NCBI GenBank assembly: GCA_016801885.1
Contig: CM028882.1
Span: forward strand, 744,001-808,000
From: Toxotes chatareus
Lineage: Eukaryota; Chordata; Actinopteri; Toxotidae
Direction: 5' to 3'
DNA length: 64,000 nucleotides
Shown here: piece by piece, positions 1 through 12,653 of the stretch
How the letters are laid out: each line of letters begins with the position of its first letter
Position numbering within the stretch: position 1 is the first letter of the stretch
Position numbers and translations under genes: made by a program
Notes under the pieces: model-generated
Told to the model about the DNA's origin: nothing
What the model saw: only the letters and a program-made list of their open reading frames with translations
Databases searched by the model: none

Positions 1-3000
1 TAACAGTCATTAGGTGCAGCCCGACCCTCCACCTGTTCCCTTGCAGAGCTGAGGAAAAGCACGGTCTGAATAAAAAGTGAAGCCGCTTCATCCTTCCTTC
101 ACCCAGCGGGAGCTGACACTGACAAGAAAACTGGTGAAGTGTTTTTATTTGTCCTAACCCCCACCCACACCCTCCATCACCAAGACAGACTTACATAACA
201 TCCTGCATGCTATTGGCATGGAACATCCAGTCATGTGTGTGCAGGCTTCAGAGACGAGCCACATGGCTCGGTTGCTTGAAACGGTTTCGACAACTTGAGA
301 ATTGTTTTGTGGTCTAAACAGGATGCCGTCTCTCTCATTGTCTTATCGTGTACCATTTTCAGGACATATGACAGTCTCTCTGATGGGATAACTACGTTTG
401 TTGATTAAAATAAGTTGTTCTTGGATAGAAAGCAAGCCAGTTTCAAATGTCCCATGAGCTCTCCAATGAGAATCCCTGACATATAAAAGGTACGATGGAT
501 CATTGTGACCCTCAGAACAAATTGGCATTTTTCTGTTAAAGAGGTGAGACTGACAAAACTGCCTCTGTTATGAACACAGAGCTCATTTTGAATATTTAAC
601 TTTTTACCTAACATGAATCAGTAGCAGAAGCAGGACTGTTATCATTTTCCTACATGAGGCCCACAGTGTAAAAACAAGGCTTCTGTGCTCATGTAGTTTA
701 ATGTAAATGCACATATATTTGCTGTGTGAGAGGCAAATGGCTGCTCTAGTCCCGCTGATTTGTTCAGCACATTTCTTCCATTTTAAAGTCAAATCAGATG
801 AAAATACTAATGCCTGTTAAGGCTCTCTTCTAGGTTGGCTCCTCAGCACTGATGAGCAGCTTGTTGGCTGTGATCCTCTGGTCATAACAGTTCGCGGTTA
901 CATCACCTCATATCGCAGGCTGTTGTATAAATTTGCATATATTATGCACGCTAAATGCTGAAGCGCCACAAAGAGCACCTGATGGCAAGAAATTAGTATT
1001 CCCGGCATGTCAGGTGCTTAACGGAGAGGTTTGAAGGGCTTCAGCAAAGATTGTACAGCTTTTCAGCACAACTGTGCTGAGAGGAGAGGCAGGCCATCAC
1101 GGCTTACTCCAGCTTATCATACTGGGGCAGGATTCTCCTGTAGATATGTGTAGAAACCAGTGTGAATGTAACATGAATTTTTTTCATAGCTCAGTGCTTT
1201 AATGCCTCAGCTGCACATTCGGAAACTTAAATGAAAGATTTCACGCCTGACCATGTTGTTGCATTTCTCAGCTTTGCCAACACTAATCGTGCAGACAGCC
1301 TTCAGTGCCCCCTGGCCTTCAGATTATATGTGACTGCGCAAGCTCCCCGTCATCAATCATGCTGTCACTGTCGCCTTTCCAGTCCACGATCTACAGATAC
1401 AGAAAACTTTGGCAGGATTCAAGGCCAGAAGCCCCGGGTTTCCAAGAGCACAGAAACTCTATGAATATATGCATCATAAAACGCTGTATGGATTCTTGTT
1501 TGTCGCACATCTGTCGTAGGAAAATTGTGCTCATGTGCGTGAGCCTAACACATCTGCCAAAATGATCTTGTTAAACAATGTCCTTGGCCTGTTGCCGGTA
1601 GTGTACATCAGCAGCACAGTCTTGTTACACGCAGCCATTCTGCATAGCTACTATTTTACAGTCTGTATTGTCATGGCCACTGAAAATATCTACAATCTAT
1701 ATGCTTTTTCATTTGTGTTACCGTATGTCCCCTCCTGAGAATTACAGACCATTACAGGACAGTTTTCTTTTGACACTACTTCTGTTGATCGGAGTCTGTG
1801 GTTCTTTATTTAGCAAATTCTGTATTTGTGATGAAGCTGCTTTTCTATCTCTCAGTGAACTAAGCTTGATGTGATGATTCTGCCTGATCATACTTTGGAT
1901 AAAACTGATCCAGGTTGTGCAAACCGTGCTCTGCCCCCTTAGAAACTTTTCATCCAACCATGATGTGACACTGACAAAGCAGCTCTTTGCTTAGAATAGC
2001 AATCTGACTTCTGACACTTTCGCTTAGTTCTGATGCCATTGTTCCCACTACCACAGAGCAACTTAATGATCAGTGATCTGCTGGAAAATTATTTCTAACA
2101 GGTGAACACTGGCTGCAGGTTGAGTTAGCTGAAGGAGCCTCTGATGAGTAGATGAAATCTGAATCTGAGTGTCGTCTGAACACGCTTTAATAGAAGAGAC
2201 ACAACTCAAGGCAATCTGAGCTGAAAGAGGATGAACGTTCCTGATTAGTTATCAAACAGGCGGTTGGGTTTCTGTTGACATCAGGTTTTTATCTTTTTGT
2301 CAAACATGTAGATGTGAGTAGAGGTGATGTCATTGATTCATTTTATATGTGCTGTCATCATGGCTTTGTGTTACTGTTCCTTTTTAAACATGCTACATGT
2401 GGTGCTGGCTTATCACGAAACAGAGTCAAAACATCTTGGAATGAAACAAACGCCACATTTGACCATGAGGTAAATTACATTTACATTTACTCATCTGGCA
2501 GATTCTCTTTTCCAAAACAAGTCAGGGACACTAACTCTGCAGAACAGTAGGACCTTGAAGTAAGTATTCAGTGGGACAAAGTGCAAGGAGATCAGGTAAA
2601 GAAGTGCACTGAAAGTGAGCAGCAATTGCTTGTGAGGCATATCCGGGTGTTAGGAGAGGAGGGGATCTGGGAAGACATGACAGCAGCTGTTTCCCTTCAG
2701 CAGTATTTTGCCACACATGTTCAGATAAGGTTAGGGTTACACATCACACTTACTCTGTGAAAAGTCGATTAGACTATCTGATTGCTAGTTAATGGAGGTA
2801 AACTGGAGGAATCGGTTCAATAAATCCCTGCAGCTGTCTGAAGGAAGATCGATGGTACATGTTGATAAATCTGAGGCCTCTCATTGGTGAAGATCTGCGC
2901 CAGGGCACAGTGCTGTTACACACTCTGCCATTCACCCTGTTTACCTTGATTAAATCACATGCAAATGAAACCAGGGTGCTACAGAATATCACCCCACACC

Positions 3001-3689
3001 TCTGCACATATGAGTTTGAGTCTGTTAGAAGTTGGTAGCTTGACAGTTTAAGCAGCAGACGTCACATTACGGAGTTCCGATTAATCTGTCCTCCTTTTCG
3101 ATTTTCAGCAGGTTACTGTTCATTTCTGTTGTAATTATACTAATGAGCTTCCATCTGAAAACCATCTGCCTTTAGATGCACGTTTGTGGTGCTGTGTGTT
3201 CACGTCATGCTGCTCTGCACAGTCCAGACAATCACATTATCATTTTCTGGAGAAGTCAATTTATTTGTTGAGCTGTTGTTGTCATGCGTCACTGCAGTTG
3301 GATCAGCTTTTCAGAGCTCTAACATGTGATTGGGGAGAGTGTGTTGATTAATCACCACGCCTTCAGATTTGTTTTCCACCTCACCCAGCCCTTATGTGCT
3401 TTGTGCTGCTGCACATACCTATGATAGCAGGTGCACTTGGAGAAGCCCATACAGACTGTTTTGTACATGTACTAAAGCTTGGAAGATTAAAATTCATATT
3501 AACTGAATTACTAACTAAATTGTCCATAGATTTGAGTGGTGGGTTTGGTGTGTGTTTGTCTCTATACATTAGCCCTGTGACTATTCACAAGATAAACTGC
3601 CTATGCATATGAGTGGTGATCCCAGCCCAACACCACCCAATAATTACAGTCAACACACAGGTGTTCACTACAGACTTGACACATAGTTT
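1..3689. other. no gene seen; intron or upstream flank of npr3
   Basis: I find no exon with convincing splice sites and no recognisable protein homology here. The open frames are short and overlap on both strands. If npr3 keeps the usual exon order, this is probably part of the intron before its third coding exon, but exons 1 and 2 were not located. Confidence 0.5.
2473..2600 (+). repeat. possible dispersed fish repeat remnant
   Basis: The segment starts with two ACATTT-type steps followed by a stretch resembling a widespread fish repeat that reads as 'catttggcagacgctttt' in typical copies (recalled, not searched). Only the first part matches well, so this is a tentative call. Confidence 0.3.
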
Positions 3690-6085
3690 CCCAATCACAC
3701 ACTCAGTGGCCTACAACATACCACCAACTTTTTGAGAACTACAGGCCAGACACCCAGCACCTCCACCACGGGTAGCTCATCACCCCAGTTTAAATTCCAT
3801 GCAGCTTCACAGGGGAATAATGAGTTTGCTGACCTTGCTAGATACCTGGCTAAGAGAGATTTAGTTACAGAGAGTCTAACCAAGTCCACTGATAAACCAG
3901 AAGATTATAGGGCATGGAAGGCCTCTTTCAGCAATACCATCAAGGAGTTAAGTTTAAAAAATTAAGTTTAAAGGAACATTTGCCAAGACTCGTTGATAAC
4001 AATTCACACAGTATTGGAGATTTTGGAGATGTACCATACCCTAGAGCCAGCTAAAGAGGATGGATATGTACCAGGCCTATTGTATCTGGACTTCCCACTT
4101 GGCGTTGCCCCAGCTGTCGACAAGCCTCCATTTAATCTGCACAATAAATGGATGTCAGAGGGGACTAAAGATGCATATACGTCATGTCAGCTTTCCACCA
4201 TATTTCTTTTGCTGCTTCATAGGAGATGAGGCAAGAATGAGAAATGATCCCCTCTTGGAGTCAGCAGGTTTAGCATCCACACCACGCCAGTTACAGAAGA
4301 CAACCATTTTGGAAGGTATGGAAAGTCGAGAGCTCCTTGAGTCCATTGAATGGGAGTAGGTATAGCAGCACATAAGGAAAGCTCAGACATCTGAAGCCCC
4401 TAACAAGCTGATCTGTGATCTGTTTTTCAGCAAAGAGAGAGTGACAGGAAACTAGCATCTTGTCTAGCGGACCAGGCTATGATACAGATCATCAGCTTTA
4501 CCACCCTCAAAAGCCAAGCAAGATAACTGTGGTATGCACATATTTGGTAACAGTCCCTCGCCAGCCGTCAAAACTCTTCTGCTTTAGGGGAGTGGTGCAC
4601 CAATCTGCTCAAGAGCTGCTTGCTGCCTCCAATTTGAGACTACACAAAATATCCTCCAACAGTCCTGAAGTGGTGTCCTGAAGTGTGCTAAAAGGAGGTT
4701 GAATTTGTGTTTGGGAGGGCCAACCTTGCACCAAAGCCCAAGTTAACCATTCCTAGGCTTGAGCTGTGTTCTGTGGTCCTGGCAGTAGAAGTTGCAGGTA
4801 GCAGGTTTCCTTTGAGTTGGTCAATCCTGAGCTGGAAAGGAAAGTCTGCCTTTTTCTTACTTCAAGTTCTTAAGCTTCATACCCCTTTTAAAAGACTAAG
4901 AACCTTCAGTACTTCTCAAGCTGGCTGTCATTTAACAGAACAGTTGTGAGACTGGATTACTTCGTTCACACTTTCACATCAAAGGGGCAGAGTGGGACTG
5001 TCAAGGGCTGACACGTGTGGCGAAATGATCATCTCAGATTTTGAGATCAGGCTAAGGTGGTCATAAAGGCTTTTCAGCATGAAGCCTTTCCAGAAGAGCT
5101 GAGGTGAATCGAAAAGGGGGAAGATCCTGTTAAGGGGAACCTTCTTGAGAAGCGTTTTCTCTACCTTGAGAACGAAGACCTACCTATGGTTGGAGGATGG
5201 CTGTCCCACTTAGACCTTCAAAGTGAATAAAGGAGGTCATTCATTATGGCCTGGCAACATCAGGTCACCTATCTGTTGATACAGTGCGACCATGAAGACG
5301 TTCAACCTTGAAGAGTTCTGGATCCTTTTTGGGGGGGAAAAAAAGCAGCCTCAGTAATTTGCATGTAACCTGTCGTAGGCTCAGGAGAGGAACAGAAGTT
5401 GGCAGACTTGCCCACAAAATGCTTGAGCATTGAACCACCCTTGCTTCACTTAAGGAGGACTTGCAAGCAGCAAAGGGTGGGCAGTGCTGTCCATCTGCAT
5501 GAGCATGAGAGCCATCCATCTAGAACTGATAGAATCCATGGGCACGTGGTTTAATCAGTTATCTCTGTAGGTATTTTTTTTTCAGGGGCCCTGTGAAACA
5601 GCTGAGGTCCACTTGTGGGACAAATTTTGTGGGTTCCTGCAAAGAGCTTGGATTCAATACAAAGACCTCCACTGAACCAAGCATGATAGTATTCCTCAGA
5701 GACAGTGGCTGCACTTGGGTGTTCAATCCACCACATTCTTTATACATGGGCGGAAGTTGAGTGAGTGAATGATCAGAGTTGCACACTGGATCTTAGACTT
5801 GCTGCTTGGCTTATGTTGGACACAATGCCTTACAAATGAGGTTCTAACTACATTCAACTAACTATATTGGTTCCTGTATCCAGTTACCTGGACTCTCCAC
5901 CCATTCTCACACCAGCTACACTTCCCCCCCAGAAGGATGGCATATCTCCTACTCTTCATGGGAAGGAGGACCTCTACATACGTCAGTGGAGACAGGTCCA
6001 GAATCTTGTATCAAATTTCTCTGCACAGTCAGCACTTGATAATTCAATCCATGCTCAAAACAATCTAAATATAAGATAATCTCAC
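3690..6085 (+). mobile_element. degenerate BEL/Pao LTR retrotransposon, gag to integrase
   Basis: This is a decayed BEL/Pao element read on the plus strand through many frameshifts and stops. Domains appear in the expected order. A gag-like stretch (3732-3965) carries the STDKPEDYRAW core. Peptidase/RT linker pieces lie at about 4020-4360, and an RT palm remnant with NLRLHKISSNS at about 4620-4680. The segment after RT, at 4707-4800, has PKLTIPRLEL. An integrase zinc-binding region lies at 5060-5270, integrase core pieces at 5400-5720, and a C-terminal DUF5641-like piece (KEDLYIRQW) at 5930-6020. No frame is intact and no LTR pair was recognised, so the outer borders are approximate. It lies in the presumed upstream part of npr3 and is surely inactive. 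The family call rests on motif recall, not on a database search. Confidence 0.8.
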
Positions 6086-9000
6086 TTGCACATAGTGTTT
6101 TGTACTTACCAGTTTTTAAGTTGCTCATGGATATGTCAAATAGTTTACCAACAGAAACACAAATAAAGGACACACGAGATGTGCAGGTGTAAAGATAAGT
6201 TTCAGCATTTTAGCAACTGCATGTCAGCTTAATGACAACTCTCTCTCTGTCTCTCTCTCACTCTCATATTACATTACATGACATTAAATATGGCAAGAAT
6301 ATATGGCAAAAACAAAACAGTAATTGTGTTTAATTGTATGTTTCTGTGTATTCAATATCTATAATGGGCTATGAGAAAATTATTTTTCATCTTCAGTGAT
6401 CTTGTTTTAATTGTGTGCCTCAGTTTGTGACATTCAGTCTCATACTGTGCAGCTAAGTTTACTGCGTGTCCCTGTCCTGATAGAATCTGTAGCTACTCAC
6501 TGTCATCCAGCTCCGTGAAATGTGGGATTAACAAATCAAATTTCTTAAAGTATTCTACTCTGATATTATTTGTTACATTTTAAGTGAAAGCACGTTTCTG
6601 TCTCTGTCACTGACAGGAAAGACATAATCTACCTGTTTATATTCATAGTTTAGGCCTAGATATCAGTTAAGTTTGTTTTGAGTTTTGGTTTGATTTGTCC
6701 AGTGTTCCAGATCATCAGGCATCTTTTGTTCATTTAATAACTTGGTTCACTCTGATTAGTGGTGGTAAAGCAGTGCTGGGCTTAGTTTGAACAGTCGTGG
6801 GTGTTATGTGATCTGTTTCAAGTCCAGCTGACAGAAGGGACTCTTGTCCCTCAGCCCCTCTGTTGTTGCGCTGACATCCCGAATGTCAAACCAACAATAA
6901 AAGGAGTTAAGGTCGGTGCCTCCTCTCTGTGGTTCTCTTGGCAGGGTCCTTCCCATTGAGGATAAAGAGGCCTTGCCAGGCCTGCCTCAGATTGCCACTT
7001 TCAAACACGGCCTCCACCCGTTCCCCGTAGCGTCCTTTGGCTGGAGCTGTCTCCCTCTGTAAAATACTGTTTGTGAGTGTCCATCAGTGGAGGTTCTTCA
7101 CTTGACTTGGATTACTCTTTTCAGGTGAGCTGTGAACCATGGTTTTGTGGGTATCAGCTTACTCTCATGATATTGGATGTATGACATCAACGCTGTGACA
7201 GTCTGTGCAGGGTCTGGGCTGCCTCGCTGGACCACACTTGAACAGTTCTCTGTCTCAGCTTCTCTTGCTTCAGCTTTTGTCTGCTGCAAAACACTCTGAG
7301 CTGCCTAAAGGTGGATCTATAGGCCTTCTTTGATGTTGCCGTGACACAAGTCCAGCTGCTTCTCAGAGTTTGGTTTGCAGATTTTGGGTGCATGAGGGGG
7401 AGGCAGTTTCTAGCTTTTCAGTACATTGACAGATTGTCTGAGAAACCCTTGCTGCATTAGCTGATGATGGAATATGATAGAATATAACTAGGGGTCGGAA
7501 TCACCTGTCCAAATTCTCTGTGCAGGTAAAATGAGTGCAGGGAAGGAGACAACAGTTCCAGCTCTCCCGTCTCCCCATTCATTAGTATAGAAAAGCAGTT
7601 ATTATTTTAGGTTGGCGTGATCTCTTCTCTTCTCTTCACAGCGATTAACGTTCTCAGCATCTGTTCCTCTCTATGGATCGTTAACTGAAAGGTTTCTGAA
7701 TGTGGCTGTTAGTATCACCACCAGCTTCTGTGCAACAGGTCTGGCAAAAGCAGTGCCTGAGGCTGCGCATTTATAATTGCATTACAGGCGGACGTGTGGC
7801 TGAGCTCAACAACATGATGTGATCAGAGCAAACTCAGTTTCAGTTAAACTGGACAGCGGTGGGACAGGAGACAATTATTAGGCCTTTTTTTTACAGACTG
7901 ATGGAAATGGTGATGTTACTTTTGACGTAATTGAATTTCTCAAATAATGAGTGTGGTTACATTTATTAATACAACAAAATCACTAAAAACACTTGTTAAC
8001 TTTAAGTTAACAACACACTGTAAGTAAAACTGGGCATCATTACCAGGTTTTTAGTATGTTAAGAATTCAGCATAAAAATCAAATATTGGGAGTCATGTGT
8101 TTACATAAACTGCAACAGGAAATACATGTTGTACAAAATGTAACTGTTAAACTGTTATTGAACTGTTGTATGGTTCTGTTCAGAATCTCACAGCTCCTGG
8201 TTCAGGTTTGTGAAAGATCCTGGTCTGGTTTGATGCAGAAAAAGTGACTTCAGACAAAAAGTGTTTAGTTGGATTTAACCAAAACCACCATCTTTCTCTA
8301 ACCTTAACTTAAGCGCTTCACTCTGGATGTGAACCATGTCTCGTGTGTGACACTTGTCACCGCCCACATAGACCACGACTCTGCTGCCATTAATAAAATT
8401 AGCGCCTTTATGCTGTGACAGTTTAGTTGTATAGAAATGTTCTCTCTTGGAGACTGGGTTTGTCGGTGTGCGTCATGGTGGGAAACACACAGGCCTTACA
8501 GGGAATTAGAGGAGATGATGTGATGGAGCACAGTTTATTCCAGTCCCGGTCTACAGCCACCTGTATCTGCTGTATATATAGGCAATAACACACAAGGTGT
8601 CTTAACATACAAGAAGGAGGTGAAGAATACATCTCATCCACACGGTCATTGCTTTTTTACATCAGGACACTTCGGACTGTGGATGATCACGCTCACACCA
8701 TGGACACTTATGTCATAGCCATGGTTACACCCATTTCACGAGTGAGAGTCCAGCCCCTAAATTAATGACAAATCCTATTTTCAGAGATTGATTATATCAT
8801 ATTGATGGCCTCATAACTGTGGCACCTCAGGTTGAATTAACCGCGTGTGAATTGCAGGTATGTCACATCCTGCTCACCAAAGCTCAGATACGTTTAGGAT
8901 CTCTCTACGTCTGGAATCCCAACCTGATGAGGCAAACACTGTAATGAGCGTATGCATCGTCAGGTTTATTGAGGAACAGAATTAATTTAATGACAGTCTA

Positions 9001-11029
9001 CTAATGATTGAAACCTTCACCCTGGAGTGCACCCGTGGTTCATCGGGTTTGGCACATACCACATACTATAAAGTCCTTATCGCAGCAGCCAGGGGCCCTC
9101 TGCCTCTCCCTCCCTCCTGTCTCTCTACACAGGGTGTCAAATAAATGTAAAAAATAATGAATTAAAAAAAAAAAAATCACCTCCTTCAGTCTGTAGAGAC
9201 ACATTTTGAAGCAAATCATTACACATTACCTGCCTGTTCTTTAGAATGAACCAAATAAAGATTTTCAGCTGAATCTGCACTTAACTCATCTTCATGTCCT
9301 CTTCTCCCTGTCAGTTTATCAGCACCTCATAAAAAAAAAAAAATCCCCTCATCAGTTTGCTGCAGATTTTTGTACCATTAACTGCACAATATTACAACAT
9401 GTAACAACCACTTAGGAGGGAAAGTGAAGCACCTCTCTCATGATTGGTCCATTTCTGATGTTAATCCTCCCGAGACATGCACTCCCATCCTGAGTCTGTA
9501 TGAAGTCTTTGTGTTTGGAGAGAACTCCCCTTGGGCTCCTGCATAGTTGTAAGGCAATGACTCGCTCTTACTGTATGACCACAAATGTCTTTAAGGCTCA
9601 GCAAAGGGCAAAGACATCAATATTTCTCCAAGGACAATACTGTTAATAACAGCAAACAGGACAGTCATCGGTCAGCTTATCCAGCAGGCGCTCACTCAGT
9701 TTCCTAATCAGCTGTATGTGTGTGTATGTCGAGGTTTGTCTCCATCCAGCTGAGACAGAATCATTTTAAAAGGAGCTTTTCTTGTCTTTATCCTGTACAC
9801 CTCTCTGACAGACGGATCCAGCAACATTAATCCTTGTTTTTGGAGTAATGGCATTACGAATTTGCACAACAGCCCCCTATTTGCATATGCTCTCACTTTT
9901 CGAGGTTTATGGCCAACACAGGGCACTTGAAATACACTGTGGGCACTCAGTAAGTGCACCATGTGCTGCCCCATTCCTGAGTTAATTTGTAACTAGCATC
10001 AGTGCCCTAGCAAAAAGGAAAATCCAGAAGTTTTAAAATGTTGCTGGCTGCAAGCGCTGCCCCATGGAATGGCTTGCAGAGCACACACAGGGCCAGTAGT
10101 GTGTGTAGAGCCCAGTGTAATTAAAGGGTGCTATAGTGCTGGCAGGACTGAGGTGAAGTTTGTCCCACTGACTCAAGGGATATTTCAGGAGGTGTGTTTA
10201 AGTGACAGAGTTGTGAGGAATGTTCCAGCAAGACTCTGAATCTTCCTTATTAACAGGGACGCTGGGGTTACTGTGTTTTCAATTGCAACCCTTGTTTGTT
10301 GGTTTATTTGTTTCCAATCACTGGAACACCAGAGGAAAATGTTTCTATCAAAGCAGTGACAGAAAATTTTACAGAAAAAAAAAGTGATATTTTGTGGCTC
10401 GCTACTTTTGCTCACTGCATTGCTTTCATGTGTTGTTTATAACAAATAGAGCTCCCAATGAGAATAACTTCAGCACTGCAGGATTTCCATCACTGGTCAC
10501 ACAGCTAGCTGTGTGTCACTGCACTGCTCACTCTCCCTGAGACCTTTTTGGAAGCACATGGATAAATAAAGGGAGAATTCTAACTGTGAAGGGTATTAGA
10601 GCTGGAGCTGCTTCTCCCTCTGTCACTGACTCGCTTCAGCATTTTTTGTCTGTAAATCCCGTGAATGTGAGGAGTAGGAGATCCTTCATTTGCCTGTGAT
10701 CAGAGCTGGGTTTTGTTTAACTCAGATTGTATAAGAATAAAATGAAACACTTATCTGACCTGATGCACAACACGACCATGACCTGTTTTCATAGATCTGT
10801 TGTGGATCATGTTTGTTTTATTTTTATATATTTGGTAAACGTGCCCCCCATAATAATCAGCTGTCATCAGCTAATCTCGATTGATTGGTGTTTGACATCG
10901 TAGGCTCCATTTTTGTGCAGGCGCATAGCGGAAAGCACAGCTCTGAGTTGGCAGTGAAATGAAAAGCAGCACGTCAGTAGCTGCAGTTACACAGCAGGCA
11001 TCGATGGTTGTACCTGTTCTACCTGAGTA
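6086..11029. other. no gene seen
   Basis: About 4.9 kb without a recognisable exon, RNA gene or dated repeat. It contains a short CT-rich tract near 6240-6270 and poly-A runs near 9164-9176 and 9331-9343. It is probably intronic or flanking sequence of npr3. Confidence 0.45.
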
Positions 11030-11195
11030 GGGGCGGCTGGGGGCTCAGGAGGTAGAGCAGGCTATCCACTAAGAAGGTTGGTGGTTTGATCCCCAGCTCC
11101 TCCAGTCCACATGTCGAAGTGTCCTCGGGCAAGACAAATTGCCTGATGTGCCCATGAGTGTGTATGTTAGTTAAAGTGCTGTATGCTTAGTAAAA
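11030..11195 (+). mobile_element. tRNA-derived SINE (fish type)
   Basis: The 5' part looks like a degraded tRNA. An A-box-like stretch (GGCTCAGGAGGTAGAGCAGG region, 11042-11060) is followed by a B-box-like GGTGGTTTGATCCCC (11081-11095). The non-tRNA body (CATGTCGAAGTGTCCTCGGGCAAGAC, 11110-11135) is a familiar teleost SINE body. The tail with GTGTGTATG and AAAGTGCTGTATGC is shortened. It is a retroposed copy, not a tRNA gene, because no cloverleaf with an acceptor stem can be drawn. Confidence 0.75.
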
Positions 11196-12149
11196 ATGCA
11201 GTATGAATGTGTGTGTATGAAGTTGTGTAATATTTTTGTCACTTTATTTGGCTTATCGCACTCCTACATGACTGTCTCTGAGGTTGCTCAAACCTTGTTA
11301 TCATGGTTTGTTTCTCTGTTGTGCTTTCATTCTACGTTCTGCAACCAGCTGCCATGTGAGCCACAGAGACCTGCATGCTTATGTGCACACCAGACATGTT
11401 GGTTAGGATTAATAATGATGAGCGGGTGTGTTGGAGACACATCAAAAACAATCACAGGCCATTTAAAGCGACTGTGAACTGTGAAATATCAGGACGTGGT
11501 CTGTAATAGACATGGACGTTCAAGAGGACAAAGCCAAAAGAGAAAAAGGACAGAAAACTCATTCAGTCAAAAGCCTCCATCCCCCCTTGGAGTCAGAACT
11601 CAGTCACATCAACACAGACATGAAACTCATATTGATAACATTCAGTGTGACGTACACGTCCCAAGGACATCATTATCTCTGATGTCCACTGTGGACAAAC
11701 GGCCATAATTTGCTTAAAAATCTGAGAAAAAAGACTGTTCAGAACTTGCCTGAGAATGATTGTAAGTTTGCTTCAGTTTCACAGTGATCCTGTGATAGTT
11801 CTGTGTACATCCACAGCTACATTGCAAGCAGGAACTAAACATCAGTATTACTTACATCTACATTACAATATTAGAACTAAACTCAAAAGTGAAAACTGAA
11901 TCAAAGATAAAAATTCATAGGGGGTTTATTTAGTCCTCTCAAGTAATTACAACATTTATTGTATGTTTTTTTTTTTTTAAAGTTGTCTCTTCGTTATAAA
12001 CCCTGTTTGATGATTATGCTTTAATTATGAAAAACGTCCCTTGATGATCTGATGAGCATTGTGTTTAAGATTTGAGCTCAGTGGTCTTCATGCAAACTGC
12101 TCATTGTCATGTCTTTAACTGCACCTTTCTCTGTGCCGTTGTTCTGCAG
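11196..12149. other. intronic sequence before npr3 exon; no gene
   Basis: No protein match is seen. The segment ends in a good 3' splice site (pyrimidine-rich stretch then GTTCTGCAG, 12141-12149) that opens the first npr3 exon in the window. Confidence 0.5.
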
Positions 12150-12356
12150 TGGTGATCATGTGCATGGGAGCAGACAAAATCCGAGAGATCATGCTGGCTG
12201 CACACAGACGACGACTGACCAGCGGCAACTATATGTTCTTTAACGTTGAACTCTTCAATGCCTCTTCTTATGGTAAAGTTAATATCACATTACTTTTAAA
12301 TGTTTTTTTAGGGCCCGAGCACCGAGTGGTGCGAAGGCCCTATTGTTTTTGTAATG

Positions 12357-12390
<34 letters not shown>

Positions 12391-12604
12391 GGGCCCGAGC
12401 ACCGAGTGGTGCGAAGGCCCTATTGTAATTCTAATGTTTATTAGGGCCCGAGCACCGAGTGGTGCGAAGGCCCTATTGTTTTTGTAATGTTTATTATTAG
12501 GGCCCGAGCACCGAGTGGTGCGAAGGCCCTATTGTAATTCTAATGTTTATTATTATTAGGGCCCGAGCACCGAGTGGTGCGAAGGCCCTATTGTTTTTGT
12601 AATG

Positions 12605-12653
<49 letters not shown>

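Noticed and set aside
11030..11110. tRNA gene
   Set aside because: A- and B-box-like stretches are present but no cloverleaf or acceptor stem forms; it is the head of a SINE.
12311..12594. Regularly spaced 36-bp repeats resembling a CRISPR array
   Set aside because: The host is a vertebrate, spacers are TTA tracts rather than unique sequence, and the repeats belong to a dispersed hairpin element.
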